Position numbers and translations under genes: made by a program
Shown: positions 19,232 through 29,436 of the stretch, one piece after another
Numbering within the stretch: the first letter of the stretch is position 1
Layout: each line of letters starts with the position of its first letter
Virus record (IMG/VR): IMGVR_UViG_3300029319_000049
Coordinates: 1 to 41,177 of that record
Reading direction: 5' to 3' (one strand)
Origin: a virus
Length of the DNA: 41,177 nucleotides
Notes under the pieces: model-generated
Databases searched by the model: none
The model's input: the letters and a program-made list of their open reading frames with translations, nothing else
Told to the model about the DNA's origin: nothing

Positions 19232-20305
19232 ATGGCCTTTAAAGTAGCGTCAGGTTATCAAAACCTACCTAATGGTAATTTCTCTCCAGTCATTTACAGT
19301 CAAAAGGTTCAGCAAGCATTTCGTAAGAGTTCTGTTTCTGAGTCAATTACTAATAATGACTACTTTGGAGAAATTGCAAACTTTGGTGACACAGTTCGTA
19401 TCATCAAAGAGCCTGAAATAACAGTTAAAGAATACGCTAGAGGTACTCAAATCGTTCCACAAGATTTAGACGATGAGGATTTCAGCTTAGTTGTTGACCA
19501 GGCAAATTACTTTGCTTTTAAAGTAGATGACATTGAGGAAGCTCATTCTCATATTAACTTTGAAAGCATGGCATCAGATCGTGCAGGCTATCGACTCCGT
19601 GATCAATATGACCAAGAAGTATTAGGATATTTATCTGGATATAAACAATCCTCTTTAAGCACAGCAGCAGGAGCAGTAAACGATGTCGTTTCTGGTACTA
19701 AAGCTGTTGGCACTGCAGGAACAGATGAACTTCTAACATCTATGAAGTTGAGAAAAGATTCTTTTGGAAACATCACAACTTCTTCAGCAGGGGATCATTC
19801 AATCCCACTAGCAATTAGGCTACCAGGTGCAACATCAGTTGCAACTGCTACAGCCACACCTTTACAGGTTGTTGCTAGAATGGCTAGACTTCTTGATCAA
19901 CAACAAGTTGATAAAGACGGAAGATGGCTCGTAGTAGATCCAGTGTTCATTGAATTACTTGCAGACGAAGACTCAAGATTACTTAACAATGATTACCGAA
20001 ATAAAGGTGATCTAGAAAGTGGTCTAGCAGTTGGACAACTACATGGATTCGATGTATATGTTTCAAGCAACCTACCTTCAGTTGGAACTGGTCCTGCAAC
20101 CTCTGGTTCAGCAAACCAAAATTCTAACTATGGTGCGATTGTTGGTGGACATAGTTCAGCAGTTGCTACTGCTTCTCAGATCAATAAAGTAGAATCTTAC
20201 AGAGATCCTGATTCATTCGCTGATATCGTCAGAGGAATGCAGATGTATGGAAGAAAGATACTTAGACCTGAAGGCATTGTGACAGCTAAATATAACGCAG
20301 CGTAA
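19232..20305 (+). CDS. major capsid (coat) protein
   Basis: 357 aa. The segment NGNFSPVIYSQKVQQAFRKS (about 14-33), NNDYFGEIANFGDTVRIIKE (41-60), VKEYARG, and QDLDDEDFSLVVDQANYFAFKVDDIEE (about 77-103) is the standard N-terminal signature of a coat-protein family common in marine podoviruses and related to the P22/N4-like HK97-fold capsids; the C-terminal 'SADAIVGG...INKVESYRDPDSFADIVRGMQMYGRKILRPEG' region also fits in outline. It forms the icosahedral shell. Strong ribosome site ATAGGAGATACAAA. Preceded by the terminator/promoter and structured leader, and it is likely the most expressed gene. Confidence 0.93.
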   Translation: MAFKVASGYQNLPNGNFSPVIYSQKVQQAFRKSSVSESITNNDYFGEIANFGDTVRIIKEPEITVKEYARGTQIVPQDLDDEDFSLVVDQANYFAFKVDDIEEAHSHINFESMASDRAGYRLRDQYDQEVLGYLSGYKQSSLSTAAGAVNDVVSGTKAVGTAGTDELLTSMKLRKDSFGNITTSSAGDHSIPLAIRLPGATSVATATATPLQVVARMARLLDQQQVDKDGRWLVVDPVFIELLADEDSRLLNNDYRNKGDLESGLAVGQLHGFDVYVSSNLPSVGTGPATSGSANQNSNYGAIVGGHSSAVATASQINKVESYRDPDSFADIVRGMQMYGRKILRPEGIVTAKYNAA

Positions 20306-20318
20306 AGGAGATTAACTT

Positions 20319-20855
20319 ATGGCAACTTATGACTTAACAGCTAAATCCACTACAGGCGTTAGTGCTGACTCAAACACCAATTTTCCTGCTAGTGTAAACC
20401 CAGGTGCTTACGTTCTAGAAAAAGAATTAGATATTGCTAAACTAGTTTCAGATGGAACTTTTTCCAATGTTACTAGTGGTGATGTCTTTCAATTACTAGA
20501 AATTCCTGCTAATACTATTGTAGTAACAGCAGGTGCTAACGTAACTACTGCTTTTACAGGTGGCTCTGCTGCTGCAGATATTGATTTTGCAGGAGGAGAT
20601 GACATCGTAGACGGTGGTGACTTAACATCAACTGGCTACCTCGCAGCAGGTTCTAACGGTCAAGCTAACATCATCAACACAGGAGCAGCAAACACATTTA
20701 CTGCTCTGCAAACAAGTGCAGACACTATTGATGTGACTATTTCTGCAACTGATACTAACTGTGTTAGTGGAGTACTTAGACTTTATGCAGTCTGTCTAGA
20801 TGTTTCTTCTCAACAAACAGGAAGAGATGAAGTAGATAGAGATTTATTAGCATAA
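20319..20855 (+). CDS. putative virion structural or decoration protein, 178 aa
   Basis: Thr/Ala/Asp/Gly-rich beta-type protein directly after the coat gene, with an AAGGAGATTAACTT ribosome site. Internal AANTFTALQTSADTIDVTISATDTNCVSGVLRLYAVCLDVS segment in outline (about residues 125-165) is an alternating beta pattern with two Cys. Position and composition suit a head-decoration or capsid-associated protein; no specific family named. A strong hairpin lies in the following gap. Confidence 0.65.
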   Translation: MATYDLTAKSTTGVSADSNTNFPASVNPGAYVLEKELDIAKLVSDGTFSNVTSGDVFQLLEIPANTIVVTAGANVTTAFTGGSAAADIDFAGGDDIVDGGDLTSTGYLAAGSNGQANIINTGAANTFTALQTSADTIDVTISATDTNCVSGVLRLYAVCLDVSSQQTGRDEVDRDLLA

Positions 20856-20865
20856 ATTACTACTT

Positions 20866-20911
20866 AGGAGTAGGGGAGATAGGTATGTACCGTTTCCCCT
20901 ACAAATAAAAT
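20866..20911 (+). promoter_or_regulatory. hairpin placing a distant Shine-Dalgarno near the adaptor start
   Basis: AGGA (20866-20869) is followed at once by a stem GTAGGGGA (20870-20877) / TCCCCTAC (20895-20902), with an inner GGTA/TACC (20882-20885, 20888-20891). The stem ends 9 bases before the ATG at 20912, and no Shine-Dalgarno exists between the stem and the ATG. Folding would therefore bring AGGA to normal spacing, as known for T4 gene 38. This is inferred from sequence. Confidence 0.5.
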
Positions 20912-21613
20912 ATGGCATATACTTATTTAGATATAACAAACGAAACATTAAAAAGAATTAATGAGGTTCAATTAACTAGTTCAACTTTTGCATCTGCTGT
21001 TGGAATACAAGGTTTAGCAAAAGATGCAGTTAATAGTTCTCAAAGAGACATATTCATGTCCGAACAAGAGTGGCCTTTTTCCTATGCTACAACAAGTCAA
21101 ACACTTACAGCAGGAACAAAAGAATATTCTTTAACCACAGGGTTTTTAAGTATAGATATAGATACAGTATTAATAGATAGAAATGACGATTTAAATGTAA
21201 AAGAAACACATTTGATTCCTCTTTCCTATCAAGAATATATAGATAGATACATGGAAAAAGATGAACAAAGAGACTCAGGAGATTATGACACTCCTAAATA
21301 TGTTTATCTAACACCAGATTATAAATTGGGTGTAAGCCCAACACCAGATAAAGCATATGTAATTAAATACACATACTTTAAAACAGCAACAGAATTATCA
21401 TTAGCTACAGATGTTCCAGAAGTTTCAGAACAATTTAAGAATACTTTAATTGATGGAGCTATATATCATTTGTACATGATGCGAGATAATGCAGAATTAG
21501 CTGCATTGTCAAAAAGAAACTTTGATGAGGGTATAGAAAAAATGCGAACTATCTTAATAAATCGTTATATACGAATGAGGGATACTAGAGTATCGCATGT
21601 GATCAATGACTGA
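20912..21613 (+). CDS. head-to-tail adaptor (gp11/gp4-like tail protein A)
   Basis: 233 aa. Opens MAYTYLDITNETLKRINEVQL, with FASAVGIQGLAKDAVNSSQRDI and EQEWPFSYATTSQTLTAGTKEYSLT (about 49-76). The 'YLDLTNxxLRRLNEVxLTSSxF...KDAVNxAxRDI...EWPF....TLTAGTxxYSL' signature is that of the adaptor/tail-tubular protein A used by T7-like and marine podoviruses, which forms a ring under the portal. The C-terminus is a helical bundle with Arg. No ribosome site directly before the ATG except the one brought near by the hairpin at 20866-20911. Ends 8 bases inside the next gene. Confidence 0.88.
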   Translation: MAYTYLDITNETLKRINEVQLTSSTFASAVGIQGLAKDAVNSSQRDIFMSEQEWPFSYATTSQTLTAGTKEYSLTTGFLSIDIDTVLIDRNDDLNVKETHLIPLSYQEYIDRYMEKDEQRDSGDYDTPKYVYLTPDYKLGVSPTPDKAYVIKYTYFKTATELSLATDVPEVSEQFKNTLIDGAIYHLYMMRDNAELAALSKRNFDEGIEKMRTILINRYIRMRDTRVSHVIND

Positions 21614-23171
21614 TAGATTAGCAGTAGCAAAGATACCTTGTAGAGGAGGCTTATACACTAACGAAGATTTTCTAACACTTAGTGATACAGCACCTGGTTC
21701 TGCTACAAGACTTGTTAATTTTGAAGTGTCACCTTATGGTGGCTATAGAAGAGTAAGTGGTTTTAAATATCTAGATGCATCATATGATAGACCTGCAGGA
21801 ACAGGAGCAGTATTAGGACTATTTATTTATAATGATGCAATATATGCTGCAAGAAAAGAAGCATCAGGAACAGACTATGATGTTCTTAAATATGTTTCAG
21901 GATCAGGGTGGGCAACAACAAGTTTAACATCTGGTCAATCTGCGACAAGTGTAACTAGAGTTAGAGGGTTAAACCACTCAATAACAGGTAACAAATCTTT
22001 AATATTAACGGATGGTATTAATTATCCAATGAGATTAGTTACTACAAGTTGGACAAAATTAAATGGTTCAGCAGATGTAGATAACGCTGCGTTTGCAGAA
22101 GTATATAAAAACAGAATATTTTTTGCAGGCATGAGTCAAAAACCACAATTGCTTGTATTCACCGCACCCAATAGTGATAGTGATTTTACAGCAGCAAGTG
22201 GTGCAGGAAGTATAAATGTAGGTTTTGACATAATGGGATTAAAGAGATTTAGAGATGCTCTTTATATCTTTGGAAAAACAAACATAAGAAAATTAACAGG
22301 AGATAGTATAAATTCTTTTGTTATAGAAGAAGTATCTAACAGTGTTGGATGTATAGCAAGTGATAGTATAGTAGAGATAGGTGGTGATGTATTATTTTTA
22401 GCACCAGATGGTATAAGAACTATCCAAGCAACAGAAAGAATAGGTGATATTGAACTAGCTACTATATCTAAAAACATACAACAAACACTAAATTTAATAG
22501 ATACAGACTTTAATTATAACCAATTATGTGCTACAGTAGTAAGAGAAAAATCACAGTTTAGATATTTATTTGGTAAAAGCAGTTTAACAGCAAAAAATAC
22601 AACTGGATTTTTAGGAGCTCTTAGAACATCAGATCAAAGATCAGGTTGGGAGTTTAGTGAGTTAAGAGGTTTTCAAGCTAGTTGTGCAGTTAGCGGTTAC
22701 ATAGGAGACGATGAATACGTACTACATGGAGATTATAGTGGGTATGTATATAGGCAAGAACAAGGGGGAACATTTCAAGACGATAATGTTTTTGCTGTAT
22801 TTCAATCTCCTTATTTAGATTTTGGTAATACAGAACAAAGAAAAATATTTTCACAAATAACTGTATTTACAAGACCTGAAGGAGATAATAATTTCTTAGT
22901 AACAGCAGATTATGATTGGTTAGATTCTGATTATTCTAGTCCTGATGATTATGCTATAAGTTCATCAGGTGGTTACGCAGAATATAGAGATACGCAAACA
23001 ACTTATAATACAGCAGGTTTTGTGTATGGTGGTGCTACTAAACCAGTAATACGACAAGCCATACAAGGTTCAGGACACGCTATACAATTTAAGTTTGTTA
23101 CAACAGCATCTGCAAATCCGTATACCATTTTTGGGTTTGCAGTACAATATGGAGAGGCAGGAGTAAGATAA
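21606..23171 (+). CDS. tail nozzle/tubular protein B-like, 521 aa
   Basis: Follows the adaptor, as gp12 follows gp11 in T7. Begins MTDRLAVAKIPCRGGLYTNEDFLTLS, with 'PGSATRLVNFEVSPYGGYRRVSGFKYLD' (about 29-56), then beta-propeller-like repeats ('GLKRFRDALYIFGKTNIRKLTG', 'DSIVEIGGDVLFLAPDGIRTI') and a beta-rich C-terminal part. Fits the tail-nozzle or P22 gp10-type family of podoviruses: a ring-like protein that extends the tail tube and carries the fibres. The start (ATG 21606) overlaps the adaptor end; ribosome site weak. Ends in TAATG with the fibre gene. Confidence 0.8.
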   Translation: MTDRLAVAKIPCRGGLYTNEDFLTLSDTAPGSATRLVNFEVSPYGGYRRVSGFKYLDASYDRPAGTGAVLGLFIYNDAIYAARKEASGTDYDVLKYVSGSGWATTSLTSGQSATSVTRVRGLNHSITGNKSLILTDGINYPMRLVTTSWTKLNGSADVDNAAFAEVYKNRIFFAGMSQKPQLLVFTAPNSDSDFTAASGAGSINVGFDIMGLKRFRDALYIFGKTNIRKLTGDSINSFVIEEVSNSVGCIASDSIVEIGGDVLFLAPDGIRTIQATERIGDIELATISKNIQQTLNLIDTDFNYNQLCATVVREKSQFRYLFGKSSLTAKNTTGFLGALRTSDQRSGWEFSELRGFQASCAVSGYIGDDEYVLHGDYSGYVYRQEQGGTFQDDNVFAVFQSPYLDFGNTEQRKIFSQITVFTRPEGDNNFLVTADYDWLDSDYSSPDDYAISSSGGYAEYRDTQTTYNTAGFVYGGATKPVIRQAIQGSGHAIQFKFVTTASANPYTIFGFAVQYGEAGVR

Positions 23172-26100
23172 TGGCAGGATACGCAAGACAAAGTTCAAGT
23201 AGTATTGCAGATGGGGAAACAATCACAGCAGCCCCACTGAATAGTGAGTTTGACGCACTGTTAGCAGCATTCGCATTTAGTGGAGGCCATAATCACGATG
23301 GCACATCTACAGAAGGTGCTTATGTAGGATTAATAGCAGATGTAGATGCACTAAATAAAATAGTTGTTGACACATCTAATAATAGACATGGTTTCTTTGT
23401 AGAAGTATCTTCTTCTGCAGTAGAACAAATAAGAATACAAGATGGTGCAATCGTTCCTGTAACAGATAGTGATATTGATTTAGGAACTAGCTCACTAGAA
23501 TTTAAAGATCTTTATATAGACGGAACTGCTTACATTGATACTCTTGAAGTACATGTAGGTGCTACATTAAGTGCAGGCGTATTAACATTACCAGATGGAT
23601 CAGCTTCTGCTCCTGTTATTACAAATGCTAGTGATACAAATCAAGGTCTATACTTTTCAGGTACAGACGAAATGTCATTTACTGCAGGAGGCACTGCTCA
23701 AGTTACTTTTGCTGATGGGGCTATTAAACCAGTTACAGATAATGATATTGACTTAGGTACATCCTCTTTAGAATTTAAAAATTTATATATTGATGGTACA
23801 GCTAATATAGATACTCTTGCTGCTACTACTATGAGTGGTAATTTAGCTATGGGTAGTAATTCTATTACAGGTCTTGCTGCACCTAGTGCTGATGGTGATG
23901 CTGCAAGAAAATCATATGTAGATGATTCTATTTCTTCTGCTGAAGGTCTTACACAATTAGCAGGTATCATAAATGTAAATGGTTATCACTTCACTGGTAG
24001 TTCTGGAGAAAATATTACATTTAAACCTGTAGGCAGTGCATCAACAGTATCTACACAAGACACTGATGGAGAGTTTGTAGCTCTTGTTCTTAGAAATGAA
24101 AGTGACGCTGCAGATACAACAGGTATAGCTTCTCTTAGATTTGATTTAGAAGATACAGGTGGTAACACAGTAGATGCTGCTAAAATAGCAGTTAAGAAAG
24201 AACAATCATTTACTGCAACTGCATCAACACAAGATGCTAAAATAGTTTTCTCTACTTCTTTAAATGGTACTCTAACAGAGTATTTAGAATTAAATAGTGC
24301 AGGTGCATTAGTTCCTGTAACGGATAATACAGTAGATATTGGTACATCTTCTAAGGAAATAAAAGACATATATGTAGATGGTACAGCATATATTGATGCA
24401 ATAGGTTTTGGTTCTACTTCTGTAACACTACCAACATCAGATGGTTCAGCTAACCAAATATTAAAAACAGATGGTTCTGGAACTATATCATGGGCTAGTG
24501 ATACAGGCACTACTATAAACAATGCTACAGAAAATGAACTAGTAACTGTAGCCTCAACAACTACACAATTAGACGGTGAAGCAAATCTTACATTTGATGG
24601 TACTACACTTACTTTAAATGGTAAATTAGCTATGGCTTCTAATACTGCAGGTAAACTTCTTATTGCAGATGGTACAGACTTTGAGCCTACTGCTGTTGGT
24701 GATTTAGCTGAAATAACTAGTATTGCTAGTGATGATGTATTGCTTGCTGTAGATACTTCTGGCGGAGGATTAAAAAGAGTAGCTAGATCTACTTTAGTAT
24801 CAGGTCTTGCTACATCAAGTGCTATATCTAATGTTGTAGAAGATACAACTCCACAACTAGGTGGTGATTTAGATGTAGATGGTAATGCTTTAGTTTCTAC
24901 ATCGAATGGTAACATAGCCCTTACACCAAATGGAACAGGTGTTGTAAGAATAGATGGTAATGTAGATATACAAACAGGTGAAATTGTTCTTAAAAATGGT
25001 GGTTCTGTTTCTAATATTAAATTTTATTGTGAGTCAAGTAATGCTCACTACACACAATTACAATCTGCAGCACACTCAGATTACTCAGGTAATGTTACTT
25101 TAACTTTACCTGCAGCTACAGACACATTAGTTGGTAAAGCAACAACAGATACCTTAACAAACAAAACATTAACAACTCCTGTAATAGCAGAAATAGATTC
25201 TGGTGGTGATTTAACTTTAGATGCTACAACAGATATTATATTAGACGCAGATGGTGGAGACATATTCTTTAAAGATGGGGGCACAACATTTGGTAGTGCA
25301 ACTAATACTTCAGGTAATTTAATTATTAAATCAGGCACTACAACTGCTTTAACATTTGATGGTGCTAATGTTGCAGTATCAGGCGATTTAACTGTTAATG
25401 GTACTACAACAACTGTAAACTCTACGACAGTAACTATAGATGATCCCATCTTTACATTAGGTGGAGATACTGCTCCTGGTTCTGATGATAACAAAGATAG
25501 AGGTATTGAGTTTAGATATCACACAGGTTCTGCTGCTAAAGTAGGTTTCTTTGGTTATGATGATTCTGCAGGTGTATTTACATTTATACCAGATGCTACA
25601 AATTCTTCAGAAGTATTTAGTGGCACAGCAGGTAATGTAGCTTTTGGTAACATTGCAGGCACATTAACAACTGCTGCTCAAACAAATATTACTTCAGTAG
25701 GTGCTTTAGATGGGGGTTCTATAACTTCAGGGTTTGGTGCTATTGATAATGGTACTTCTGGTATTAGAACAAATACATTTACAGCAGAAACTTCTATTTT
25801 ACCTGATGCTGTAGGAGGTGCGGATTTAGGTAGTACTTCTGCAGAATGGGGTGATGTATATATTGCTGATGATAAGAAAATATATTTTGGTAATGATCAA
25901 GATATATCTATGGAATATGATGAAGACGGTATAGATACTCTTTTAATATCAGGTGATATAACTCTTGCAGACGATAAAAAATTATATTTTGGTTCTGCTA
26001 AAGATGTAAGTTTAGAATATGACGAAGACGGAAACGATACATTAAGTGTTAATGGAGATCTTCTTGTAGAAGATGATAAAAAATTATATTTAGGATCAGG

Positions 26101-29100
26101 TAAAGATTTTAGTATAGAATATGATGAAAACGGAAACGATACTACAGCAGTCGTGGCTGCAGGTGGTGTTAGTTTTGCTCCTCATGGAACTAGTTCAGGA
26201 AATGGTACAGAATTAAGATTTCAAGAGTTAGCAGCTAATGGTGCAAACTATGTAGGCTTTAAAGCTCCAGATTCTATATCATCTAATGAAGTATGGGTAT
26301 TACCTAATGCTGACGGCAATGCAAATCAAGTGCTTAAAACAGATGGCTCTAATGCTTTATCTTGGGTAGATCAAGCAGGTGGTGGAACAGTCAGTCTTGT
26401 AGCTGATGGAGCAATTACTGCAGGTAAACCAGTGGTATTAACTGCTGCAGGTAAAGCAGCACAAGTTGTTAAAACATCGACAGATGCGTCTAGCCCAACT
26501 AAAGTATCTCCTGAAGTAGCTACAATGGACAATAGTGATACCACGGATAAAGGCGTAAGTTGTGTGTTTGATTCTAGTACAAATCATTTTGTTATGGCAT
26601 ATAAAGATACTTCAAATAACAGTGGGTATGGAACAGTTGTAGCAGGAAAAACAACAAAAATTGAAAAATCAACTGCAGGAGTAACATGGGGAACACCTAC
26701 AGTTTTTATCTCTTCAGTGTTACATGAAATGCCACAGCTTTCAGCAGGAGGAAATAAAGTTCATGTAAGTTATAGAGACTCTTCAGGTGGGGGAACAATA
26801 AAAAGTATTACTGTAACAGAATCTAGTTCAGCAACTGCAGTCGGTACAGCCTCTTACGCATTTTCTAGTGCCTTTGCGGCAATGGCAGCAGGACCACAAA
26901 GAATAGACGATGGATCTATAAACGCAACAATTGGATCATCTTGTTATGATACCAATGTAGATAGATTTTTAACAGTATACAAACATGTTAATAACAGTGA
27001 GTATGGGACAGCAGTAGTGCATTATATTAGTAATACAGGTACAGGTGCTGTAACTTGGGGTACTCCTAGTGTATTCCATTCTAATAAAACTAGATTTAAT
27101 AGTCATCTTCCTCATTGTCAATTTGATGATAGCACCAATAGAGTAGGAATTATGTATCTTGACGAAGACAGTAGTTATCAAACTAAAAGTCTCGTAGCTA
27201 CAATTACAGGAGGAACAACTAATAGTGTGGCTTTTGGTACACATGCAACAATTAATAGTGGTACTGGTCAAAATTGGAGTATGCTTTATGATGCAGGTCT
27301 TGATAGGTTTATAGCATCTGGAGAAAATGGAACTGATGATAGGATACATGCTCGTGTTGGTTATATAACTGGAGGTACTACAAATACATTTACATGGGGT
27401 ACTTCAGCTCAAATTAGCACACAAAACAGTAATCAGGCAATATCTTGTGTTGATACTAACAACGATGGTAAAGTTCTTCTTGTTTATAATAATCACCATT
27501 CAGGTAATAAAACTGTTGCTCGTATAATGACAGCATTAGGAGGCACAGACAATAGTATATCTGCATCAAGTGAAACAACCATCAACTCTGGAGAATACAT
27601 CTCAGGAGGAGCTGGCATAGCATTTGATCCTGCCAATGATAAATTTTTAATGAGCTTTACAGATAATGGCACTAGCAACTACGGATTTCATAGAATAATT
27701 ACTTACTCAGGAACTACAATTAGTTATGGTTCTCGTGTTCAAGATGGTTTTGAGGATACATCAACTAGGTATGATAATAAGGTACTATATGCAGGAGGAA
27801 CATCAGGTCAATTTTATCACACATATAGAACAGGTACTGGTACAAATCAAACTAATATGAATATAGTTAGTGTAAGTGGAACAACTCCTTCATTTGCTAC
27901 AACAAATGATATTATGGGCACTGGTGAAAATAGTTGGCAAAGTATGGATATGCTTATTGATCCTGATACTGATTTATTATCTGTAGTGTACGGAGGTTAC
28001 GGTCCTACAGGCACTAGCAGTCAAGATCTTCACCATGTAGTAATTAGTGCTCCTGAAAGAGAAGATCCTTTAGGATATCATCATGCTTATGATACTGCTA
28101 ATAATTATATACATTTAGTTTATTCTAGTGGTACAACAACATATGTTCATCCTGTATATTATAATACTAGCACAGATGCTTATACAGGGGGAACACCTTC
28201 TACTCTTATGAGTGGTGCTACAGCTACTAGAGATTCCGATATAATATTTGATCCTGATACAAACCGATCAGTAGTTGCATATAGAGATACTTCTAACTCT
28301 GATATTGGAACTGCAAATGTTATTCAATCTACAGGAACAGCAGGTTCTCCCACAGTAACTATAGGCTCAGATGTAACATTTGATGGCACAGATGATTGTG
28401 CAGATGTATCGTTAACTTATGATACTGCAAACGATAGAGTATTTATTTGTTATGTTAATACAACAGATACTAAAATAAGAGGAACTTTAGGTACAGTTAC
28501 AGCAGGCACTAATTCTATTTCTTTTGCAGGAACTGCTGATGTATATGATTATAGTTCTGTCCCATTAGGTATGGATGTAATATATAATAGTGATAAAGGA
28601 GTCGTTGATTTATTTGCTAGAAACGCAGATTCATCTAACTATTTAGGAAATATACAAGTTACTACAGGAGCATCTTCTTTTAGTGTTTCAGGTGGTTTTG
28701 ATCATTATAACCAAGCTAACACTGTAAATACAGGAGCAGGAGCATATGGACCTGGTTATGGTACAGTGATAGGTGTTATGGGAGATGGTAATAGTAATAA
28801 AGTATCTTATCATCATAGATTTTATCTACGCACATCAACAACAAATTTAAATCATGGTAATTTTTTAGGTCTAGCAGCAGAAAGTATATCTGATGAAGCT
28901 ACAGGTAAAATTACTATATTTGGTGGGGTTAATGAAAATCAATCAGGGCTTACTATAGGAAATCACTATTTCTCTGATGGTGGAGGCACTGTAGGTCTAG
29001 ATGGAGATGAATATGTAGAAATATATTTAGGACAAGCTATAGCTGCTGATAAAATAAAAATGAGAAAAAATGAAGGGTATTTGTATGGTACAGCTAATAA

Positions 29101-29422
29101 TGCAATAACTGCAGGAGATTTAATGCTCATAGAAACTACTGGTAAATTTACTGCTTTTGATGGTACAACTACAACAGTAAGTGCAGACAACTTTATAGGA
29201 ATAGCAACAAAAACGGTATCTGCAGGAGGACAAGCAGAAGTGGCTACTGCAGGAACTGTAGTAACTCTACCTTATACATCAACAAGCAGTGACTTAACTA
29301 TAGGAACTCACTATTTTGCAAACAGCAATGGCTCATTAGGAACTAGTGGTACAATAAATGTAGGCACAGCTTTAAGTACAACTCAAATAGTTGTAGCAGG
29401 TATGGGAACAGGCGCAGATTAA
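23171..29422 (+). CDS. long tail fibre with repeats and beta-propeller, 2083 aa
   Basis: Receptor-binding appendage. N-terminus (1-90) has GGHNHDGTSTEGAYVGLIAD, typical of fibre anchors of T7-like marine phages. Repeats of 'DIDLGTSSLEFKDLYIDGTAYIDTL' type at about residues 95-125, 186 and 381, and three ~33-residue 'DDKKLYFGSxxDxSxEYDEDG' units at about 900, 934 and 967. 'AARKSYVDDSI' (about 240) is the usual fibre collar motif. From ~1110 to ~1810 repeated blades of the form 'FDxxTNxxxxxYxDxSNxxxGTAxV' suggest a large beta-propeller. The C-terminus has ISDEATGKITIFGGVN-type units. Starts at ATG 23171 with GGAGTAAGATA. Length is at the high end. The adhesion partner is unknown. Confidence 0.88.
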   Translation: MAGYARQSSSSIADGETITAAPLNSEFDALLAAFAFSGGHNHDGTSTEGAYVGLIADVDALNKIVVDTSNNRHGFFVEVSSSAVEQIRIQDGAIVPVTDSDIDLGTSSLEFKDLYIDGTAYIDTLEVHVGATLSAGVLTLPDGSASAPVITNASDTNQGLYFSGTDEMSFTAGGTAQVTFADGAIKPVTDNDIDLGTSSLEFKNLYIDGTANIDTLAATTMSGNLAMGSNSITGLAAPSADGDAARKSYVDDSISSAEGLTQLAGIINVNGYHFTGSSGENITFKPVGSASTVSTQDTDGEFVALVLRNESDAADTTGIASLRFDLEDTGGNTVDAAKIAVKKEQSFTATASTQDAKIVFSTSLNGTLTEYLELNSAGALVPVTDNTVDIGTSSKEIKDIYVDGTAYIDAIGFGSTSVTLPTSDGSANQILKTDGSGTISWASDTGTTINNATENELVTVASTTTQLDGEANLTFDGTTLTLNGKLAMASNTAGKLLIADGTDFEPTAVGDLAEITSIASDDVLLAVDTSGGGLKRVARSTLVSGLATSSAISNVVEDTTPQLGGDLDVDGNALVSTSNGNIALTPNGTGVVRIDGNVDIQTGEIVLKNGGSVSNIKFYCESSNAHYTQLQSAAHSDYSGNVTLTLPAATDTLVGKATTDTLTNKTLTTPVIAEIDSGGDLTLDATTDIILDADGGDIFFKDGGTTFGSATNTSGNLIIKSGTTTALTFDGANVAVSGDLTVNGTTTTVNSTTVTIDDPIFTLGGDTAPGSDDNKDRGIEFRYHTGSAAKVGFFGYDDSAGVFTFIPDATNSSEVFSGTAGNVAFGNIAGTLTTAAQTNITSVGALDGGSITSGFGAIDNGTSGIRTNTFTAETSILPDAVGGADLGSTSAEWGDVYIADDKKIYFGNDQDISMEYDEDGIDTLLISGDITLADDKKLYFGSAKDVSLEYDEDGNDTLSVNGDLLVEDDKKLYLGSGKDFSIEYDENGNDTTAVVAAGGVSFAPHGTSSGNGTELRFQELAANGANYVGFKAPDSISSNEVWVLPNADGNANQVLKTDGSNALSWVDQAGGGTVSLVADGAITAGKPVVLTAAGKAAQVVKTSTDASSPTKVSPEVATMDNSDTTDKGVSCVFDSSTNHFVMAYKDTSNNSGYGTVVAGKTTKIEKSTAGVTWGTPTVFISSVLHEMPQLSAGGNKVHVSYRDSSGGGTIKSITVTESSSATAVGTASYAFSSAFAAMAAGPQRIDDGSINATIGSSCYDTNVDRFLTVYKHVNNSEYGTAVVHYISNTGTGAVTWGTPSVFHSNKTRFNSHLPHCQFDDSTNRVGIMYLDEDSSYQTKSLVATITGGTTNSVAFGTHATINSGTGQNWSMLYDAGLDRFIASGENGTDDRIHARVGYITGGTTNTFTWGTSAQISTQNSNQAISCVDTNNDGKVLLVYNNHHSGNKTVARIMTALGGTDNSISASSETTINSGEYISGGAGIAFDPANDKFLMSFTDNGTSNYGFHRIITYSGTTISYGSRVQDGFEDTSTRYDNKVLYAGGTSGQFYHTYRTGTGTNQTNMNIVSVSGTTPSFATTNDIMGTGENSWQSMDMLIDPDTDLLSVVYGGYGPTGTSSQDLHHVVISAPEREDPLGYHHAYDTANNYIHLVYSSGTTTYVHPVYYNTSTDAYTGGTPSTLMSGATATRDSDIIFDPDTNRSVVAYRDTSNSDIGTANVIQSTGTAGSPTVTIGSDVTFDGTDDCADVSLTYDTANDRVFICYVNTTDTKIRGTLGTVTAGTNSISFAGTADVYDYSSVPLGMDVIYNSDKGVVDLFARNADSSNYLGNIQVTTGASSFSVSGGFDHYNQANTVNTGAGAYGPGYGTVIGVMGDGNSNKVSYHHRFYLRTSTTNLNHGNFLGLAAESISDEATGKITIFGGVNENQSGLTIGNHYFSDGGGTVGLDGDEYVEIYLGQAIAADKIKMRKNEGYLYGTANNAITAGDLMLIETTGKFTAFDGTTTTVSADNFIGIATKTVSAGGQAEVATAGTVVTLPYTSTSSDLTIGTHYFANSNGSLGTSGTINVGTALSTTQIVVAGMGTGAD

Positions 29423-29436
29423 TTTAAGGAGATGAA

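Noticed and set aside
23986-24915. Long minus-strand open frame of 309 codons opposite the fibre gene
   Set aside because: Shadow of the Thr/Ala/Asp-rich fibre frame; it has no ribosome site and no recognisable protein features. Similar antisense frames opposite other late genes were treated the same way.
25870-26120. Repeated DNA blocks in the fibre gene as a CRISPR-like array
   Set aside because: They are in-frame protein repeats of about 100 bases with diverged sequence, with no constant direct repeat or unique spacers.
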